A stretch of DNA of 64,000 nucleotides from Phosphitispora fastidiosa (GCF_019008365.1 NZ_JAHHUL010000001.1:310001-374000); one strand, 5' to 3'. Positions 15,569-25,537 are shown, numbered from the stretch's first letter. Notes: generated by a model from the sequence alone, not told the origin. A program made the numbers and translations.

Positions 15569-15854
15569 ATTTAGCCCATCTTCTCTTGGAACGCTCAAAG
15601 TTCTTACTTTCCCAGTCACTGCACCTGATAATCTTTTGCCTTTCACTTGCCAAAAATCGACACTCGCTGTTCCTTCTTTTTATGCAGTTTTTACAGATAC
15701 GTCCACCTGCAGAATCATCTGCCGGGGTTTCCTTACACAGCTTTTTGTCAATAATGCCCCGGCATGATGAACATACCCAGTTTTTATCTCTGATCCCAAT
15801 AACGGCTGTGGTATGTGCAGGTCTTCCACATAAAATACATCTCTTAACAGGCAT
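15555..15854 (-). CDS. Cys-rich putative zinc-binding protein
   Basis: This 99-residue protein starts at ATG 15854 behind GGGAG (7 nt); an in-frame ATG at 15899 lacks a site. Pairs CILC (near residue 6), CSSC (near 28) and CKNC (near 56), with further single Cys, suggest two treble-clef or ribbon zinc sites. The C-terminus is strongly basic (KNFERSKRRWAKFEQE), as in nucleic-acid-binding proteins. It overlaps or abuts the glycosylase gene downstream, so a shared transcript and a link to DNA are plausible but not shown. No family was recognised. Confidence 0.65.
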   Translation of the reverse strand: MPVKRCILCGRPAHTTAVIGIRDKNWVCSSCRGIIDKKLCKETPADDSAGGRICKNCIKRRNSECRFLASERQKIIRCSDWESKNFERSKRRWAKFEQE

Positions 15855-15930
15855 ATCATTTCTCCCAAATCCAGAATTATGTATCCTGTAATTCGACACA
15901 GAAAATGGTATTTCCTGCCTATTTGCTTTT

Positions 15931-16620
15931 TTAAGAGGAATTCTTTTTTAGGGTTACCATTATCAAATAAGGCACAATAATCAAAGCCGCAAATAATGCC
16001 ATCATCAGAGCATAATTTTTACTGTTGATAAGATTATTGCCCACATAGGTATAACCTATTATAAAGGGTAATTTGCCAATAGCAGAAGCCAAAAAAAACG
16101 AGGCAAACCTCATCTGGCTTATCCCGGCAGTGATATTAATAATTGGAGCCGGAAAATATGGCAGGAGCCTTAGAGTCAATACAGCCAGGAACCCCCCCGT
16201 ACCATTCATCTTTTCCAGGTATCCCGGAACCTTTCCCTCGTGCTTTGAAAGAGCCCACCGGAATCCCATCGTTCTTGATAAAAAAAAAGTTATTGAAGCC
16301 CCGGTCAGTGTTCCCGCCCAGATTATTGCTATTCCCTGTCCCACTCCAATTAGTATGCCGGCGGCGCTGCATAACATTACAAAAGGAATCACAGGAACTA
16401 TAGCCTGAACAAGAATAATTTCAAAAATGACTATCGGCATAATTACCCCAAAAGACTTTGCATACCTGACAAAACCTTCAATAGTAGACACTTCTTCGAG
16501 ATTTACCGGTTTATATAAATACAGTCCTATAATCGAAACAACAGCAACTGCAAGGCTTATTATAGAAAAAGGCTGTCCGCTTCCGGACGGCCTGTCCGCT
16601 TTATTAGGATAGTTCTTCAT
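15931..16620 (-). CDS. TVP38/TMEM64-family membrane protein
   Basis: This protein of about 229 residues has five to six hydrophobic segments. The VTT/DedA-like core is present: VMLCSAAGILIGVGQG, WAGTLTGASITFFLSR, LTLRLLPYFPAPIINITAG and SAIGKLPFIIGYTYVG. The family includes putative lipid scramblases or transporters. ATG 16620 is chosen over the longer frame to 16695, because the upstream sequence codes in another frame for a Cys-rich mini-protein whose stop lies at 16604, inside this gene (17-nt overlap, probable coupling). Confidence 0.85.
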   Translation of the reverse strand: MKNYPNKADRPSGSGQPFSIISLAVAVVSIIGLYLYKPVNLEEVSTIEGFVRYAKSFGVIMPIVIFEIILVQAIVPVIPFVMLCSAAGILIGVGQGIAIIWAGTLTGASITFFLSRTMGFRWALSKHEGKVPGYLEKMNGTGGFLAVLTLRLLPYFPAPIINITAGISQMRFASFFLASAIGKLPFIIGYTYVGNNLINSKNYALMMALFAALIIVPYLIMVTLKKNSS

Positions 16621-16762
16621 ATTGTTGGCTCTCTCTTTTTCTCTTCCTATAAAATTCACACGCACACTCCACTTCACCAAGCCTGTCATTACCAATCACG
16701 TTCACCATGCATTCCCCGTCAGCAGCATGAACACAATCAGCGAAACACGGCTGACTGTTCAC
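16604..16762 (-). CDS. Cys-rich 52-residue protein
   Basis: GTG 16762 with AAGGGGGTG 6-7 nt upstream opens a 52-codon frame ending at TAA 16606-16604. Cysteines sit as C-x3-C (CFADC), a third after DGE, then CAC near residue 33. The arrangement C-x3-C...G-x-C...C resembles small metal-binding proteins common in Clostridia. The basic tail (FYRKRKRESQQYEE) follows. It overlaps the start of the TVP38-family gene by 17 nt, so the two may be co-translated. Function unknown. Confidence 0.6.
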   Translation of the reverse strand: MNSQPCFADCVHAADGECMVNVIGNDRLGEVECACEFYRKRKRESQQYEELS

Positions 16763-16840
16763 TGTCCCACCCCCTTTTACACTTAATCTGCCCTAAAAGG
16801 GGGGTAAATATTAGCTGTATACATTACCAAACGCCAGGTT

Positions 16841-17383
16841 TCACTCCAACTCTGTCTCATCTTCTTCAGAGGTCTCATCTTCTTCCGGAGGCAGAGTTTC
16901 GTCTTCGTTATATGGGGGCTCGTAAATATGAGCAGAAATACCCAGGATAAAGATCAAGACTGCCATCAACTCCAGCGGTTGTTCATCTGACAATCCGAGC
17001 ACTATATTGTCTCTCAGCAGATCCATGGGACCGGAAAACCATAAACTTAAATTAGTCCCATATGCAAACAAGAGTGCACCTAGCAGCGCTGCAAGCCAAA
17101 AGCCCAACAGCTTGAACTTAGGGTAATTAAACCGGTAGCCTTTGCTGGGAAGAGAGCTGGTAATATTTAGCAAAGTAAACTTCACAACACCTTTAAAAAA
17201 CCCCGCAATTATTCCTGCCGGTATCAGTATAGCAATCACCCTGTTCATGTCAGGATTTAACCTGAACATAACCAGAGCAGCACTGAGGGCCACCAGAAAT
17301 CCGACAAATACATCCCGAGCTATAAAAATCAAGGCTCTCCATAACAACTTCAGCATCTTCAGCATCTTCAGCATCTTCATCAT
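16841..17383 (-). CDS. Membrane protein of unknown function with acidic tail
   Basis: This protein of about 180 residues starts at ATG 17383, which overlaps the LysR stop as ATGA and has GGAG 6 nt upstream. Hydrophobic segments lie near residues 18-37, 45-65, 90-112 and 135-155. The N-terminus carries three MLK units encoded by 9-bp DNA repeats (17347-17381), a slippage-prone tract. The C-terminus is a tandem acidic stretch (PPEEDETSEEDETELE). It is probably co-expressed with the regulator upstream. No family was recognised. Confidence 0.65.
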   Translation of the reverse strand: MMKMLKMLKMLKLLWRALIFIARDVFVGFLVALSAALVMFRLNPDMNRVIAILIPAGIIAGFFKGVVKFTLLNITSSLPSKGYRFNYPKFKLLGFWLAALLGALLFAYGTNLSLWFSGPMDLLRDNIVLGLSDEQPLELMAVLIFILGISAHIYEPPYNEDETLPPEEDETSEEDETELE

Positions 17384-18306
17384 TTTCGGCTCCAAATCAG
17401 TTTATTAATACGGTCTTTATTTGTTTCAAGATATTCTAACAATGCCCGGGCAGAATAACTAATATATCTGTTATGATTCCAGGCTAAATAAAGGGAACGT
17501 TCCAGACTGCCCATACCGCTGACCTTGACTTCCCTGACTTTCCCCAATTGGAGGGCATCAAGGGCAGAGAGCCGGGAAACCACACTCAGACCCAAACCGC
17601 TTTCTACAGCTGTAATGATAGCCCTGGTGCTTCCCAGTTCCATTACCACCCGCAGACTTTCTGTATCAAACCCATTATTCTCAAGCGTTTTACAAAACAT
17701 CATTCTGGTCCCCGAATCCGGTTCCCTGAGAATCAGCTTTGATGCCACTAATTCACTGGGGGTTAATTCTAAGTCTCGGGTTCCCTCTGTGGCAGGACCA
17801 ATTATTATTAGTTCATCACTGATAAACTCACTCAAAGTAATAGTTTCATGTTGTATCGGAGCCCCGATTATTCCTAAATCGATATCCCTGCCAATAAGCT
17901 GCTGCACAACCACGCCTGTATCAGCAATCTTAAGACAAAGTTCAATCCCTGGATACTCCCTGCTAAATTCCCCCATCAGCATAGGCAGTACATACTCTCC
18001 CGGAATAGTGCTGGCTGAAATTAAGAGCCGGCCTCTGCGAATGCCTTTGAGTTCATCAATAGCCTCCATAAAGCCTTCATATAGCTGCAATATCTTCCCT
18101 GCTTCCTCATAAAACAGCTGTCCAGCCTCAGTGAGGACAACACTCTTGTCATTGCGTTCCATAAGCTGGACTTCCAGTCTATCTTCCAGCACTTTTATCT
18201 GGGCGCTTATCGCAGGCTGTGTCATATATAGCCTTTTGGCGGCTTTGGTAAAACTCTTATTTTCAGCTACCAGAACAAACGCTTTAAGCTGTCGCAGACT
18301 GAACAT
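17380..18306 (-). CDS. LysR-family transcriptional regulator
   Basis: This 308-residue protein has an N-terminal winged HTH (SLRQLKAFVLVAENKSFTKAAKRLYMTQPAISAQIKVLEDRL) and a two-lobed effector domain from about residue 90, with LLISASTIPGEYVLP and DLGIIGAP. The sequence resembles the CysL/CbbR-like group (YwfK, RbcR-type), but the effector is unknown. It overlaps the downstream membrane gene by 4 nt. The start is ATG 18306. No divergent target gene is present; murI lies upstream on the same strand. Confidence 0.9.
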   Translation of the reverse strand: MFSLRQLKAFVLVAENKSFTKAAKRLYMTQPAISAQIKVLEDRLEVQLMERNDKSVVLTEAGQLFYEEAGKILQLYEGFMEAIDELKGIRRGRLLISASTIPGEYVLPMLMGEFSREYPGIELCLKIADTGVVVQQLIGRDIDLGIIGAPIQHETITLSEFISDELIIIGPATEGTRDLELTPSELVASKLILREPDSGTRMMFCKTLENNGFDTESLRVVMELGSTRAIITAVESGLGLSVVSRLSALDALQLGKVREVKVSGMGSLERSLYLAWNHNRYISYSARALLEYLETNKDRINKLIWSRK

Positions 18307-18374
18307 TTACCGGCACCTCATTTTATTTGGTTTTTAGTTATTTCGCTGGTAACTGAAAAACATGTTTACAAAAA

Positions 18375-19181
18375 TTACTTATTGAGCATACCCAAGGCTT
18401 TATCAAAAAAGCGTTCACAAAGGGGGATGACGCAATCAGGGTCACCTGTGGTCAAAAATTCCACACCCCTTTTAGGGCTGTTTTCAGCAGCCACAAGGCC
18501 CCCTGCTTCTAATGTCCTCATAACATGCCTGGCGGTTCCTTCAGTTCCATCAATAATGACTGCCTGTGGCCCCACAACCCGGGAAATCTCATCCCTGACA
18601 AAACAGTAATGAGTACATCCCAGAACCACAGTTGATACCTCATTGAAATTTACCCGGCTGCCATCACCAATAATATGGATAAGGTACTCCCTGATGACTT
18701 CCGGTTGTGCCTCTGACTCTATAAGCTCTGCAAAACCCGGACATGGTATCGGAATAATTTCAGCACTGCAGTTAAATCTCCGGAAAAGGTCGTTGAACTT
18801 GTTTTCCTTTAAGGTCAGCGGTGTGGCCAGAACGATTATTTTACCTTTACCGTTTTTTTCTACAGCCGGCTTTATGGCCGGCTCCATTCCGATAACAGGC
18901 ATTTCATATTGTTCGCGAATATATGTAATCGCAGCACTGGTGGCAGTATTACAGGCAACAACCAGAGCTTTAATCCCTTTGGCAAACAACAGTCGGGCCG
19001 CAGCAAGAGAAACTTCCCTGATACATTCGCGATTCTTGGTCCCATAAGGGACATTAGCCGAATCGGAAAGGTACAGAAAATGTTCTCCAGGCATAGTTCT
19101 CACCATTTCCGCAAGAAGACTGATGCCACCGATTCCTGAATCAAATACACCAATAGGTAAGTTGTTAAGATTATTGTTCAT
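18375..19181 (-). CDS. murI: Glutamate racemase
   Basis: This 268-residue enzyme makes D-glutamate for peptidoglycan. The start PIGVFDSGIGGISLLAEM is diagnostic. The two catalytic cysteines are present in VVACNTATSAA (near residue 75) and VLGCTHYCFV (near 187), with the conserved PYGTK and the D-S pair (YLSDSANVPYG). The length is normal. The start is ATG 19181 with GGGAGAGAA upstream. Confidence 0.95.
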   Translation of the reverse strand: MNNNLNNLPIGVFDSGIGGISLLAEMVRTMPGEHFLYLSDSANVPYGTKNRECIREVSLAAARLLFAKGIKALVVACNTATSAAITYIREQYEMPVIGMEPAIKPAVEKNGKGKIIVLATPLTLKENKFNDLFRRFNCSAEIIPIPCPGFAELIESEAQPEVIREYLIHIIGDGSRVNFNEVSTVVLGCTHYCFVRDEISRVVGPQAVIIDGTEGTARHVMRTLEAGGLVAAENSPKRGVEFLTTGDPDCVIPLCERFFDKALGMLNK

Positions 19182-19461
19182 TAGTTCTCTCCCAGGTTAG
19201 TTCATCTTTTATAAATTCTATAATATATTATGTGATTCCTCTTTATCAATTATTGTATTTTTGTAATAAACTATTGGTATCCAGCAGCTTCACCTTCAAT
19301 TTGCTGAAGCACGCCGCCTTTGCCGTTTCGTTGGCGTCAAACCTGGCCTCCGATTTTCACGATCATATAATTCGGCATTTCGGTGTTTAGAAATATACCG
19401 TTTTTTGAAATATACTGAAGACAAAAATGCGCCTGACAAAATAACGGACAGGTATAGACAA

Positions 19462-19511
19462 ATACCTCGAATCCCTTAGCTATGTTAACATAGCTAAGAA
19501 ATACGAGGTAT
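19462..19511. repeat. 50-nt nested palindrome
   Basis: An outer 8-bp arm ATACCTCG pairs with CGAGGTAT. It encloses a perfect 22-bp palindrome at 19476-19497 (half site TTAGCTATGTT), with small unpaired flanks between. This may be a recombination or insertion remnant, or a protein-binding dyad. Confidence 0.6.
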
Positions 19512-19526
19512 CGCACTCAAACTATT

Positions 19527-19576
19527 GAACCGCCGTACGCGGGTCCGCATATACACTGCTGTGAGAGGTAGGCGGC
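19527..19576 (+). mobile_element. Possible relic of a group II intron 3' end
   Basis: The run GAACCGCCGTACGCGG followed by GTCCGC and then TGTGAGAGGTAGGCGG resembles the domain V / intron-tail sequence that follows bacterial group II intron maturase genes. The inner hairpin GCGG/CCGC is kept but the outer stem has decayed. No maturase gene is present. The comparison is from memory. Confidence 0.35.
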
Positions 19577-19578
19577 AG

Positions 19579-20262
<684 letters not shown>

Positions 20263-20386
20263 TTACCATGGCATCATATATAAGAAAATTATACCATATC
20301 TGTCCCATTTTGTCCCATAAAAAAACACACTACTGCGAAAATTCTTAACATTTGGATGAAGTCTTAACACCTTCTTTTTGGCTGTC

Positions 20387-20543
20387 AAATTATTACATGA
20401 ACAGGGGTATATGTGTTCCTCCGACGGGGCCCCCAATCCGTTACCCAAAGGTTTGGACCGGTTGACGACAGACTCCGTCTTCTGGAACACATATACCCTT
20501 GTTTTCTAAGAACTTTAGCTACTCAAAAACAGTGCAATGATTT
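20387..20543. repeat. Palindromic repeat family 1, copy C (inverted orientation)
   Basis: This copy is about 157 bp. The core stem (20403-20501) pairs GGGTATATGTGTTCC with GGAACACATATACCC. The motif GACGACAGAC is the reverse complement of the family's GTCTGTCGTC, so this copy is inverted relative to A, B and D. Degenerate terminal arms AAATTATTACATG and CAGTGCAATGATTT surround it. It begins 43 bp beyond the spoVR stop. Confidence 0.7.
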
Positions 20544-20585
20544 GTCATTAGTCTTAGGCCTTGTTAACACACAAGCCTCCATTGT

Positions 20586-22019
20586 TCACAGACTCTGTTT
20601 CGATATTTTAGTCCCATTGTAAGAATACAGCTGTTTTTTATTGTCCACTACAGTTTCCATATGGACTGTCCGGCCCCACAGTTTGTATACATATGGCAGG
20701 GTCTTTTCAAGGTAATACAGGTCCAGATCCCTGCTGTCATGGCTGTGGCGCAGGTATAGTTCACCATCACCCTTGTAATTTCCGTCTTCAACCAGGATAT
20801 GCGGGAATCCTCCGTTTGTCAGCATGGTAACAAACCCTTCCCTTACCTTTTCCCACTCAGTTTCCACCACCTGCCACTTGGTATATACCTTTTGGAACAG
20901 AAAAAGGTCCAATTCCTCAACAAGTTCTTTAGTCAGGTAATTCCTGATAAAGGAGATATCATTTTCAGTCTCTCTGACCTCAAATACCTTTTTACGGCCT
21001 TGACCGTCCAAACGACCATATTTCTTCTTTTCCTCTTCAGATGGTTTATCCCATCTTTTTTCGATATCCTCCCAGATTTTCAGACCTATGTAATAGGGAT
21101 TAAGCCCAGACCTTGATTTCTGGACAACTCCGGCATGCATTTTGGCAAACTCTATGGTTTCTTCCTCGTCGAGATCAATTTCCCGCATTATTCTTGAATG
21201 CCAGAGTGTAGCCCAGCCTTCATTCATAATCTTAGTTTCCACCTGTGGCCAAAAATACAGCATTTCTTCCCTGACAATAAACAGGATATCCCTTTCCCAC
21301 TCTTCCAGCTCTCTGCCATAAACAGCAATAAATTTAAGGAGGTCCTTTTCCGGTTCAACCGGGAATTTCTTCTTCTTTTTATTGACAGCATCTTTTTCTG
21401 TTTCTTGGCGGACCCCTATATTCCATAAGTCATCATAAGGAGTCACTCTCTTCTTGTGCTCCTGCCGGCATCTGCCATATTGGCACTGCTCCTTCTGCGG
21501 GGCCTGCTCTCTGCCGATATTATGTCTGGGGTCAATATGCTCCTGTATTGCCAGGGCGGAGTCCAACAACGATTCCACACGCTGCCGCCCGAACCTGTAT
21601 TCATACTCCCTGATACGGTCCGCATTTCTGGACATGGACTCAACCATGTCTCTTGAGGTATGCCTGAACCATTTATTATTTTTGAAAAAATCACAATGCG
21701 CATAAACGTGTGCGGCTACCAGTTTGTTCTGAATCAGTAAATTCCCGTCCAGGAGAAAGGCATAGCAAGGGTTTGAATTAATGACCAGTTCATATATTTT
21801 ACTTAGATTATAGTCATACTGTGTCTTCATCCGGTGGAATGCCTTGCCAAAAGACCAGTGAGAATATCTGGTCGGCATTCCATATGCCCCAAATGTGTAA
21901 ATAATATCAGAAGGAATAATTTCGAAACGCATATCATAAAAATCCAAGCCAAATTCCTTGGCCTTATTTGATATCTGTTCCAGTGATTCCTGAAACAGTT
22001 TGATTTCTTCTGAAGTCAT
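20586..22019 (-). CDS. spoVR: SpoVR family protein
   Basis: This 477-residue protein of the SpoVR/YcgB family is needed for proper spore cortex formation in Bacillus. Characteristic blocks are FGAYGMPTRYSHWSFGKAF, YELVINSNPCYAFLLDGN and HVYAHCDFFKNN near the N-terminus, and NEGWATLWHSRIM in the middle. The fold is soluble and cytoplasmic; the biochemical activity is unknown. It is the last gene of prkA-yhbH-spoVR, 40 bp after yhbH. The same trio is widespread in bacteria and tied to stationary phase or sporulation. Confidence 0.95.
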   Translation of the reverse strand: MTSEEIKLFQESLEQISNKAKEFGLDFYDMRFEIIPSDIIYTFGAYGMPTRYSHWSFGKAFHRMKTQYDYNLSKIYELVINSNPCYAFLLDGNLLIQNKLVAAHVYAHCDFFKNNKWFRHTSRDMVESMSRNADRIREYEYRFGRQRVESLLDSALAIQEHIDPRHNIGREQAPQKEQCQYGRCRQEHKKRVTPYDDLWNIGVRQETEKDAVNKKKKKFPVEPEKDLLKFIAVYGRELEEWERDILFIVREEMLYFWPQVETKIMNEGWATLWHSRIMREIDLDEEETIEFAKMHAGVVQKSRSGLNPYYIGLKIWEDIEKRWDKPSEEEKKKYGRLDGQGRKKVFEVRETENDISFIRNYLTKELVEELDLFLFQKVYTKWQVVETEWEKVREGFVTMLTNGGFPHILVEDGNYKGDGELYLRHSHDSRDLDLYYLEKTLPYVYKLWGRTVHMETVVDNKKQLYSYNGTKISKQSL

Positions 22020-22059
22020 CCCATCACACCTAACCCGTTAATTGTAAGAGCTCTGTTTA

Positions 22060-23205
22060 TCAGGTCTCGTTATGGGGCTTGAAAAAGGTCTTCAGCGCTG
22101 GATAAACTCCTGTTTTATCTTTTATGAGCACACTGGTAAACTTTTCATCATTTATCTTACGGTAGACAGACATAAGTGAACTTGAATTATAGTATAGTCC
22201 CTCAATCTCGCCATAACCAAAAATATTACAAAAATCAAGCAGTTTTCGTACCAGTTCCAGGCACTTCCCATTATCTGACGGCAGATTATCCCCGTCAGAA
22301 AAATGAAAGGGATAGATATTATAGTCTTCAGGACTGTACCTCGTTTGAATTATCTCCAGAGCCAGTTCATACACAGAGGAACACCGGGTACCGCCGCTTT
22401 CCCCCTTGGTAAAAAACTCCTCTTCACTGACTTCCTTGGCAGCAGTGTGGTGTGCCAGAAACAAGATGTTAACATTCTGGTATTTGGTCCGGAGAAACCT
22501 GACCATCCAGAAAAAAAAGCTCCTGGCTATATACTTCTCGAAGGGACCCATTGAACCTGAAGTATCCATCATGGCAATCACAACCGCATTTGACTGGTAT
22601 CTGATATCCTGGTCCCATGTTTTAAACCTCAGGTCATCAGGCTTGATAGCAATTTCACCGGTCCCGTCAACTGCATTCCTTCTAATGCTCTCCATTATAG
22701 TCCTGCGCTTATCAATATTACTCATAATCCCTTTTTTTCTGACATCCCTAAACTGGAACGACTCGCTTATCAGCTCCTGCTGCTTTTTTTCCTTCAAATT
22801 GGGCAGACCCAAATCCTCGAAGATTAGCTCGGCCAGTTCATCAACCGTAATTTCAGCCTCATAGTAATCCATTCCCGGCTCCGAACCGGCCCCCGGCCCT
22901 TTTCCCGGGCCCTGTGAGCTGCTGTCCTGGCCCAGTACATCCCCCTGTTTGGTATCACCATCACCCTGACCGACATACTTTTGCTTGTTCCTATTGAATC
23001 TGAAATGAAATTCGTCCAGGGACCTTATCGGGACTTTTACTATTTTTCGGCCTTCGGACATGATAATGCTTTCCTCGGCTACAATGTCGGCCAGGTTTCT
23101 CTTAATGGCCTCCTTAACTTTTTCCATATGGCGCTGTTGGTCAATATGCCCCTTACGGTGCAAGGACCAGTCGTCCTTGGACACAATGAAGCTGGTGCCT
23201 GTCAA
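22060..23205 (-). CDS. yhbH: Sporulation protein YhbH (DUF444, VWA-like)
   Basis: This protein of about 381 residues belongs to the DUF444/UPF0229 family. Its middle has a von Willebrand A-type metal site, VIAMMDTSGSMGPFEKYIARSF (DxSxS), and its N-terminus is SFIVSKDDWSLHRKG. A low-complexity Gly/Ser/Gln linker sits near residues 85-110. It works with PrkA and SpoVR; the partner role of the VWA domain is inference. The frame opens at GTG 23214, which abuts the GGGAGG site; TTG 23205 has better spacing. The gap to prkA is 29 bp. Confidence 0.9.
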   Translation of the reverse strand: MTGTSFIVSKDDWSLHRKGHIDQQRHMEKVKEAIKRNLADIVAEESIIMSEGRKIVKVPIRSLDEFHFRFNRNKQKYVGQGDGDTKQGDVLGQDSSSQGPGKGPGAGSEPGMDYYEAEITVDELAELIFEDLGLPNLKEKKQQELISESFQFRDVRKKGIMSNIDKRRTIMESIRRNAVDGTGEIAIKPDDLRFKTWDQDIRYQSNAVVIAMMDTSGSMGPFEKYIARSFFFWMVRFLRTKYQNVNILFLAHHTAAKEVSEEEFFTKGESGGTRCSSVYELALEIIQTRYSPEDYNIYPFHFSDGDNLPSDNGKCLELVRKLLDFCNIFGYGEIEGLYYNSSSLMSVYRKINDEKFTSVLIKDKTGVYPALKTFFKPHNET

Positions 23206-23234
23206 CGCCATCACCTCCCGAAGTATAACAGTAC

Positions 23235-25133
23235 TTACCTGTTCAACAGACTTCCTACATATTTTAGCAGCTCATTGGCACAAACGGAGCAGTAGCCGTG
23301 GTCTTCGATAAGCTTAGCAGTAACCTCATTAACCCGCTTCAACTGTTCCGCATCTGGTGTCTTGCTGGAGGTAGTAATTTTAACAATATCTTTGAGGTCT
23401 GCAAACAGTTTCTTTTCGATAGCTTCCCTCAGCCGTTCATGCGAACTATAGTCAAACCTTTTTTCCTGCCTGGCATAACTCGAAAGCCTAATCAGAATCT
23501 CTTCCCGAAAGCTCTTTTTGGAATTCTCAGATATGCCAATCTGCTCCTCTATAGACCTCATGAGCTTCTCATCAGGGTCCATTTCTTCCTCGGTAATCGG
23601 GTCCTTAACCTTGACCCCGTTACAGTAGGACTCAATATTGTCAAGATAGTTGTTAAACATCGTCTTGGCTGACTCCTCAAAGGAATAGACAAATGCCTTT
23701 TGGATCTCTTTTTTGGATATATGATCATATTCTTTTCTTGCATCTGATATGAAGTTAAGCAGCCGTTCCTTCTCTTCTTTGCTTATTGACGGGTGCTGGT
23801 CCAGACCATCCTTTAACGCCCGCAGAATGTCCAGGGCATTGATGCATACCGTCCCACTCCTTATCAATGCAGTCGATATGCGGTTAATTACATAACGCGG
23901 GTCCACACCGCTCATGCCTTCTTCCACAGCCTCTGCCTGAAGTTCATTGATATCTTTTTGCTTGAATCCTTCCACATCTTCACCGTCATAAAGCTTCATT
24001 TTCTTCATCAGGTCCATACCCTGTTTCTTGGATTCCTTTAATCTTGACAGGACAGAAAAAATAGCAGCCGTCTTTAAGGCATGTGGTGCAATGTGTATAT
24101 CGGTCATATCACTCTGAGATATGAGCTTCTGATAAATTTTGACTTCTTCAGAAACTTTCAGGTTATATGGAACTGGCATCACAATAATCCTTGATTGCAG
24201 AGCCTCATTCTTCCTGTTAGCAATAAAGCTCCTGTATTCAGCTTCATTGGTATGGGCAATAATTACCTCATCAGCTGATATGAGGGCAAATCGTCCTGCT
24301 TTGAAGTTTCCTTCCTGGGACAGGCTTAAAAGGTTATAGAGAAACTTTTCATCACACTTGAGCATTTCCTGAAACTCCATAATTCCCCTGTTGGAAATAT
24401 TCAATTCCCCGTCAAATCTGTAAGCCCTTGGGTCGGACTCACTGCCAAATTCCGTAATCGTGGCAAAGTCAATACTTCCTGTCAGTTCTGCAATATCCTG
24501 AGACTTGGGATCTGACGGGCTGAAAGTACCAATGCCAATCCTTTGATCCTCAGATAAGATAACCCTTTCCACGATAACCTGGGATACATCGTTATTATAT
24601 TTTCTTTCCAGCATCATCCTACAGGATGGGCATAATTCACCCTCAATATAAACCCCGTGCCTCTGCCAAAACTCCTTCCTCATTTCCTTGGGTACCATGT
24701 GCAGAGGCTCTTCATGCATGGGGCACCCCTTAATTCCGTACATTGCTCCCCTATCAGTTTTAGAATACTGTTCCAACCCTCTTTTGATCATAGTCACGAT
24801 TGTTGATTTCCCGCCACTTACCGGGCCCATTAAAAGCAGTATCCGCTTTCGCACGTCCAGTCTTCTGGCAGCGGGATGAAAGTACTCCTCAACCAACCGT
24901 TCAATGGTCTTATCCAGTCCGAAGATTTCTTTATCAAAGAAATGATACTTTAGTCTTTCGTTTTCTTCGTTAATACCGCTATCTTTGATCATTTGATAGA
25001 CTTTTGCATGAGATAATTGGGCTATTTGGGGATCCTTGGTGACCATATCCAGGTACTGAGCAAAGATACCTTCCCACTGCAAAACTTCCTGTTGCTTCCT
25101 GTAATCGGCTAACTCTTTAAGTATTTCCACGTA
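23235..25133 (-). CDS. prkA: PrkA-type AAA+ protein (serine protein kinase family)
   Basis: This protein of about 632 residues has an N-terminal AAA+ domain with Walker A GPVSGGKST near residue 105 and a zinc-knuckle-like segment (CPMHEEPLHMVP ... CPSCRMML). The C-terminal part resembles the kinase/CheY-like region of the family. In Bacillus, PrkA acts in sporulation (kinase or AAA+ protease-like activity has been described). The start is GTG 25133 with GGGGGAAG 6 nt upstream; a TTG at 25148 abuts no usable site. It is the first gene of the trio. Confidence 0.93.
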   Translation of the reverse strand, partial: YVEILKELADYRKQQEVLQWEGIFAQYLDMVTKDPQIAQLSHAKVYQMIKDSGINEENERLKYHFFDKEIFGLDKTIERLVEEYFHPAARRLDVRKRILLLMGPVSGGKSTIVTMIKRGLEQYSKTDRGAMYGIKGCPMHEEPLHMVPKEMRKEFWQRHGVYIEGELCPSCRMMLERKYNNDVSQVIVERVILSEDQRIGIGTFSPSDPKSQDIAELTGSIDFATITEFGSESDPRAYRFDGELNISNRGIMEFQEMLKCDEKFLYNLLSLSQEGNFKAGRFALISADEVIIAHTNEAEYRSFIANRKNEALQSRIIVMPVPYNLKVSEEVKIYQKLISQSDMTDIHIAPHALKTAAIFSVLSRLKESKKQGMDLMKKMKLYDGEDVEGFKQKDINELQAEAVEEGMSGVDPRYVINRISTALIRSGTVCINALDILRALKDGLDQHPSISKEEKERLLNFISDARKEYDHISKKEIQKAFVYSFEESAKTMFNNYLDNIESYCNGVKVKDPITEEEMDPDEKLMRSIEEQIGISENSKKSFREEILIRLSSYARQEKRFDYSSHERLREAIEKKLFADLKDIVKITTSSKTPDAEQLKRVNEVTAKLIEDHGYCSVCANELLKYVGSLLNR

Positions 25134-25348
25134 ATTCTTCCCCCCCAAACGACCTTAGTTTTATGGAATTAATTTCTTCTTAAACATTATATGCTTAAGG
25201 TTGTAGGATGAAAACCTAAATAAGCATTTTTGCAATTTTTGTCGTTTTCAGAACCGTTCAGTGGGCAAAAACTTCTATTCGCAGAAATATTATGGCAATT
25301 GTATGAATTTTAGGATAATATCAAAATAAAACTTTGGAGGTGGGGTAA

Positions 25349-25498
25349 ATGCAGTCATGTAAAATATGTGGAGAAAAAATATCCATCGAAGAAAAATCAA
25401 GAGGTACCTGTTCTGACTGTGAAACTGCTATCGCAAAACTGATAATTAAAAAATCGGGCAAAGGAATCTATCCCCGTAAGGTCAGCTTAAAATACTAG
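25349..25498 (+). CDS. 49-residue zinc ribbon-like protein
   Basis: ATG 25349 follows GGAGGTGGGG at 7 nt. Two knuckles, CKIC (residue 4) and CSDC (near 24), could bind one zinc, and the rest is a basic helix (KLIIKKSGKGIYPRKVSL). A clear terminator sits 13 bp behind the stop. The unit looks like an intact monocistronic gene. The family is unknown. Confidence 0.65.
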   Translation: MQSCKICGEKISIEEKSRGTCSDCETAIAKLIIKKSGKGIYPRKVSLKY

Positions 25499-25510
25499 GA
25501 CTTAACTTGG

Positions 25511-25537
25511 ACTCAGGCACTGAACCTGAGTTTTTTT
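25511..25537 (+). terminator. Rho-independent terminator of the zinc ribbon gene
   Basis: Stem ACTCAGG/CCTGAGT encloses CACTGAA and is followed by TTTTTT. Confidence 0.9.

Larger units (their letters stand above)
19182..19578. other. Intergenic spacer with decayed mobile-element-like sequence
   Basis: This 397-bp spacer lies between murI and adk. It contains the palindrome at 19462-19511 and a group II intron-tail-like segment at 19527-19576. A short open minus-strand stretch at about 19256-19341 could encode a fragment (EARFDANETAKAACFSKL) that I cannot place; it may be a remnant transposase or maturase. No intact gene was found. Confidence 0.4.
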
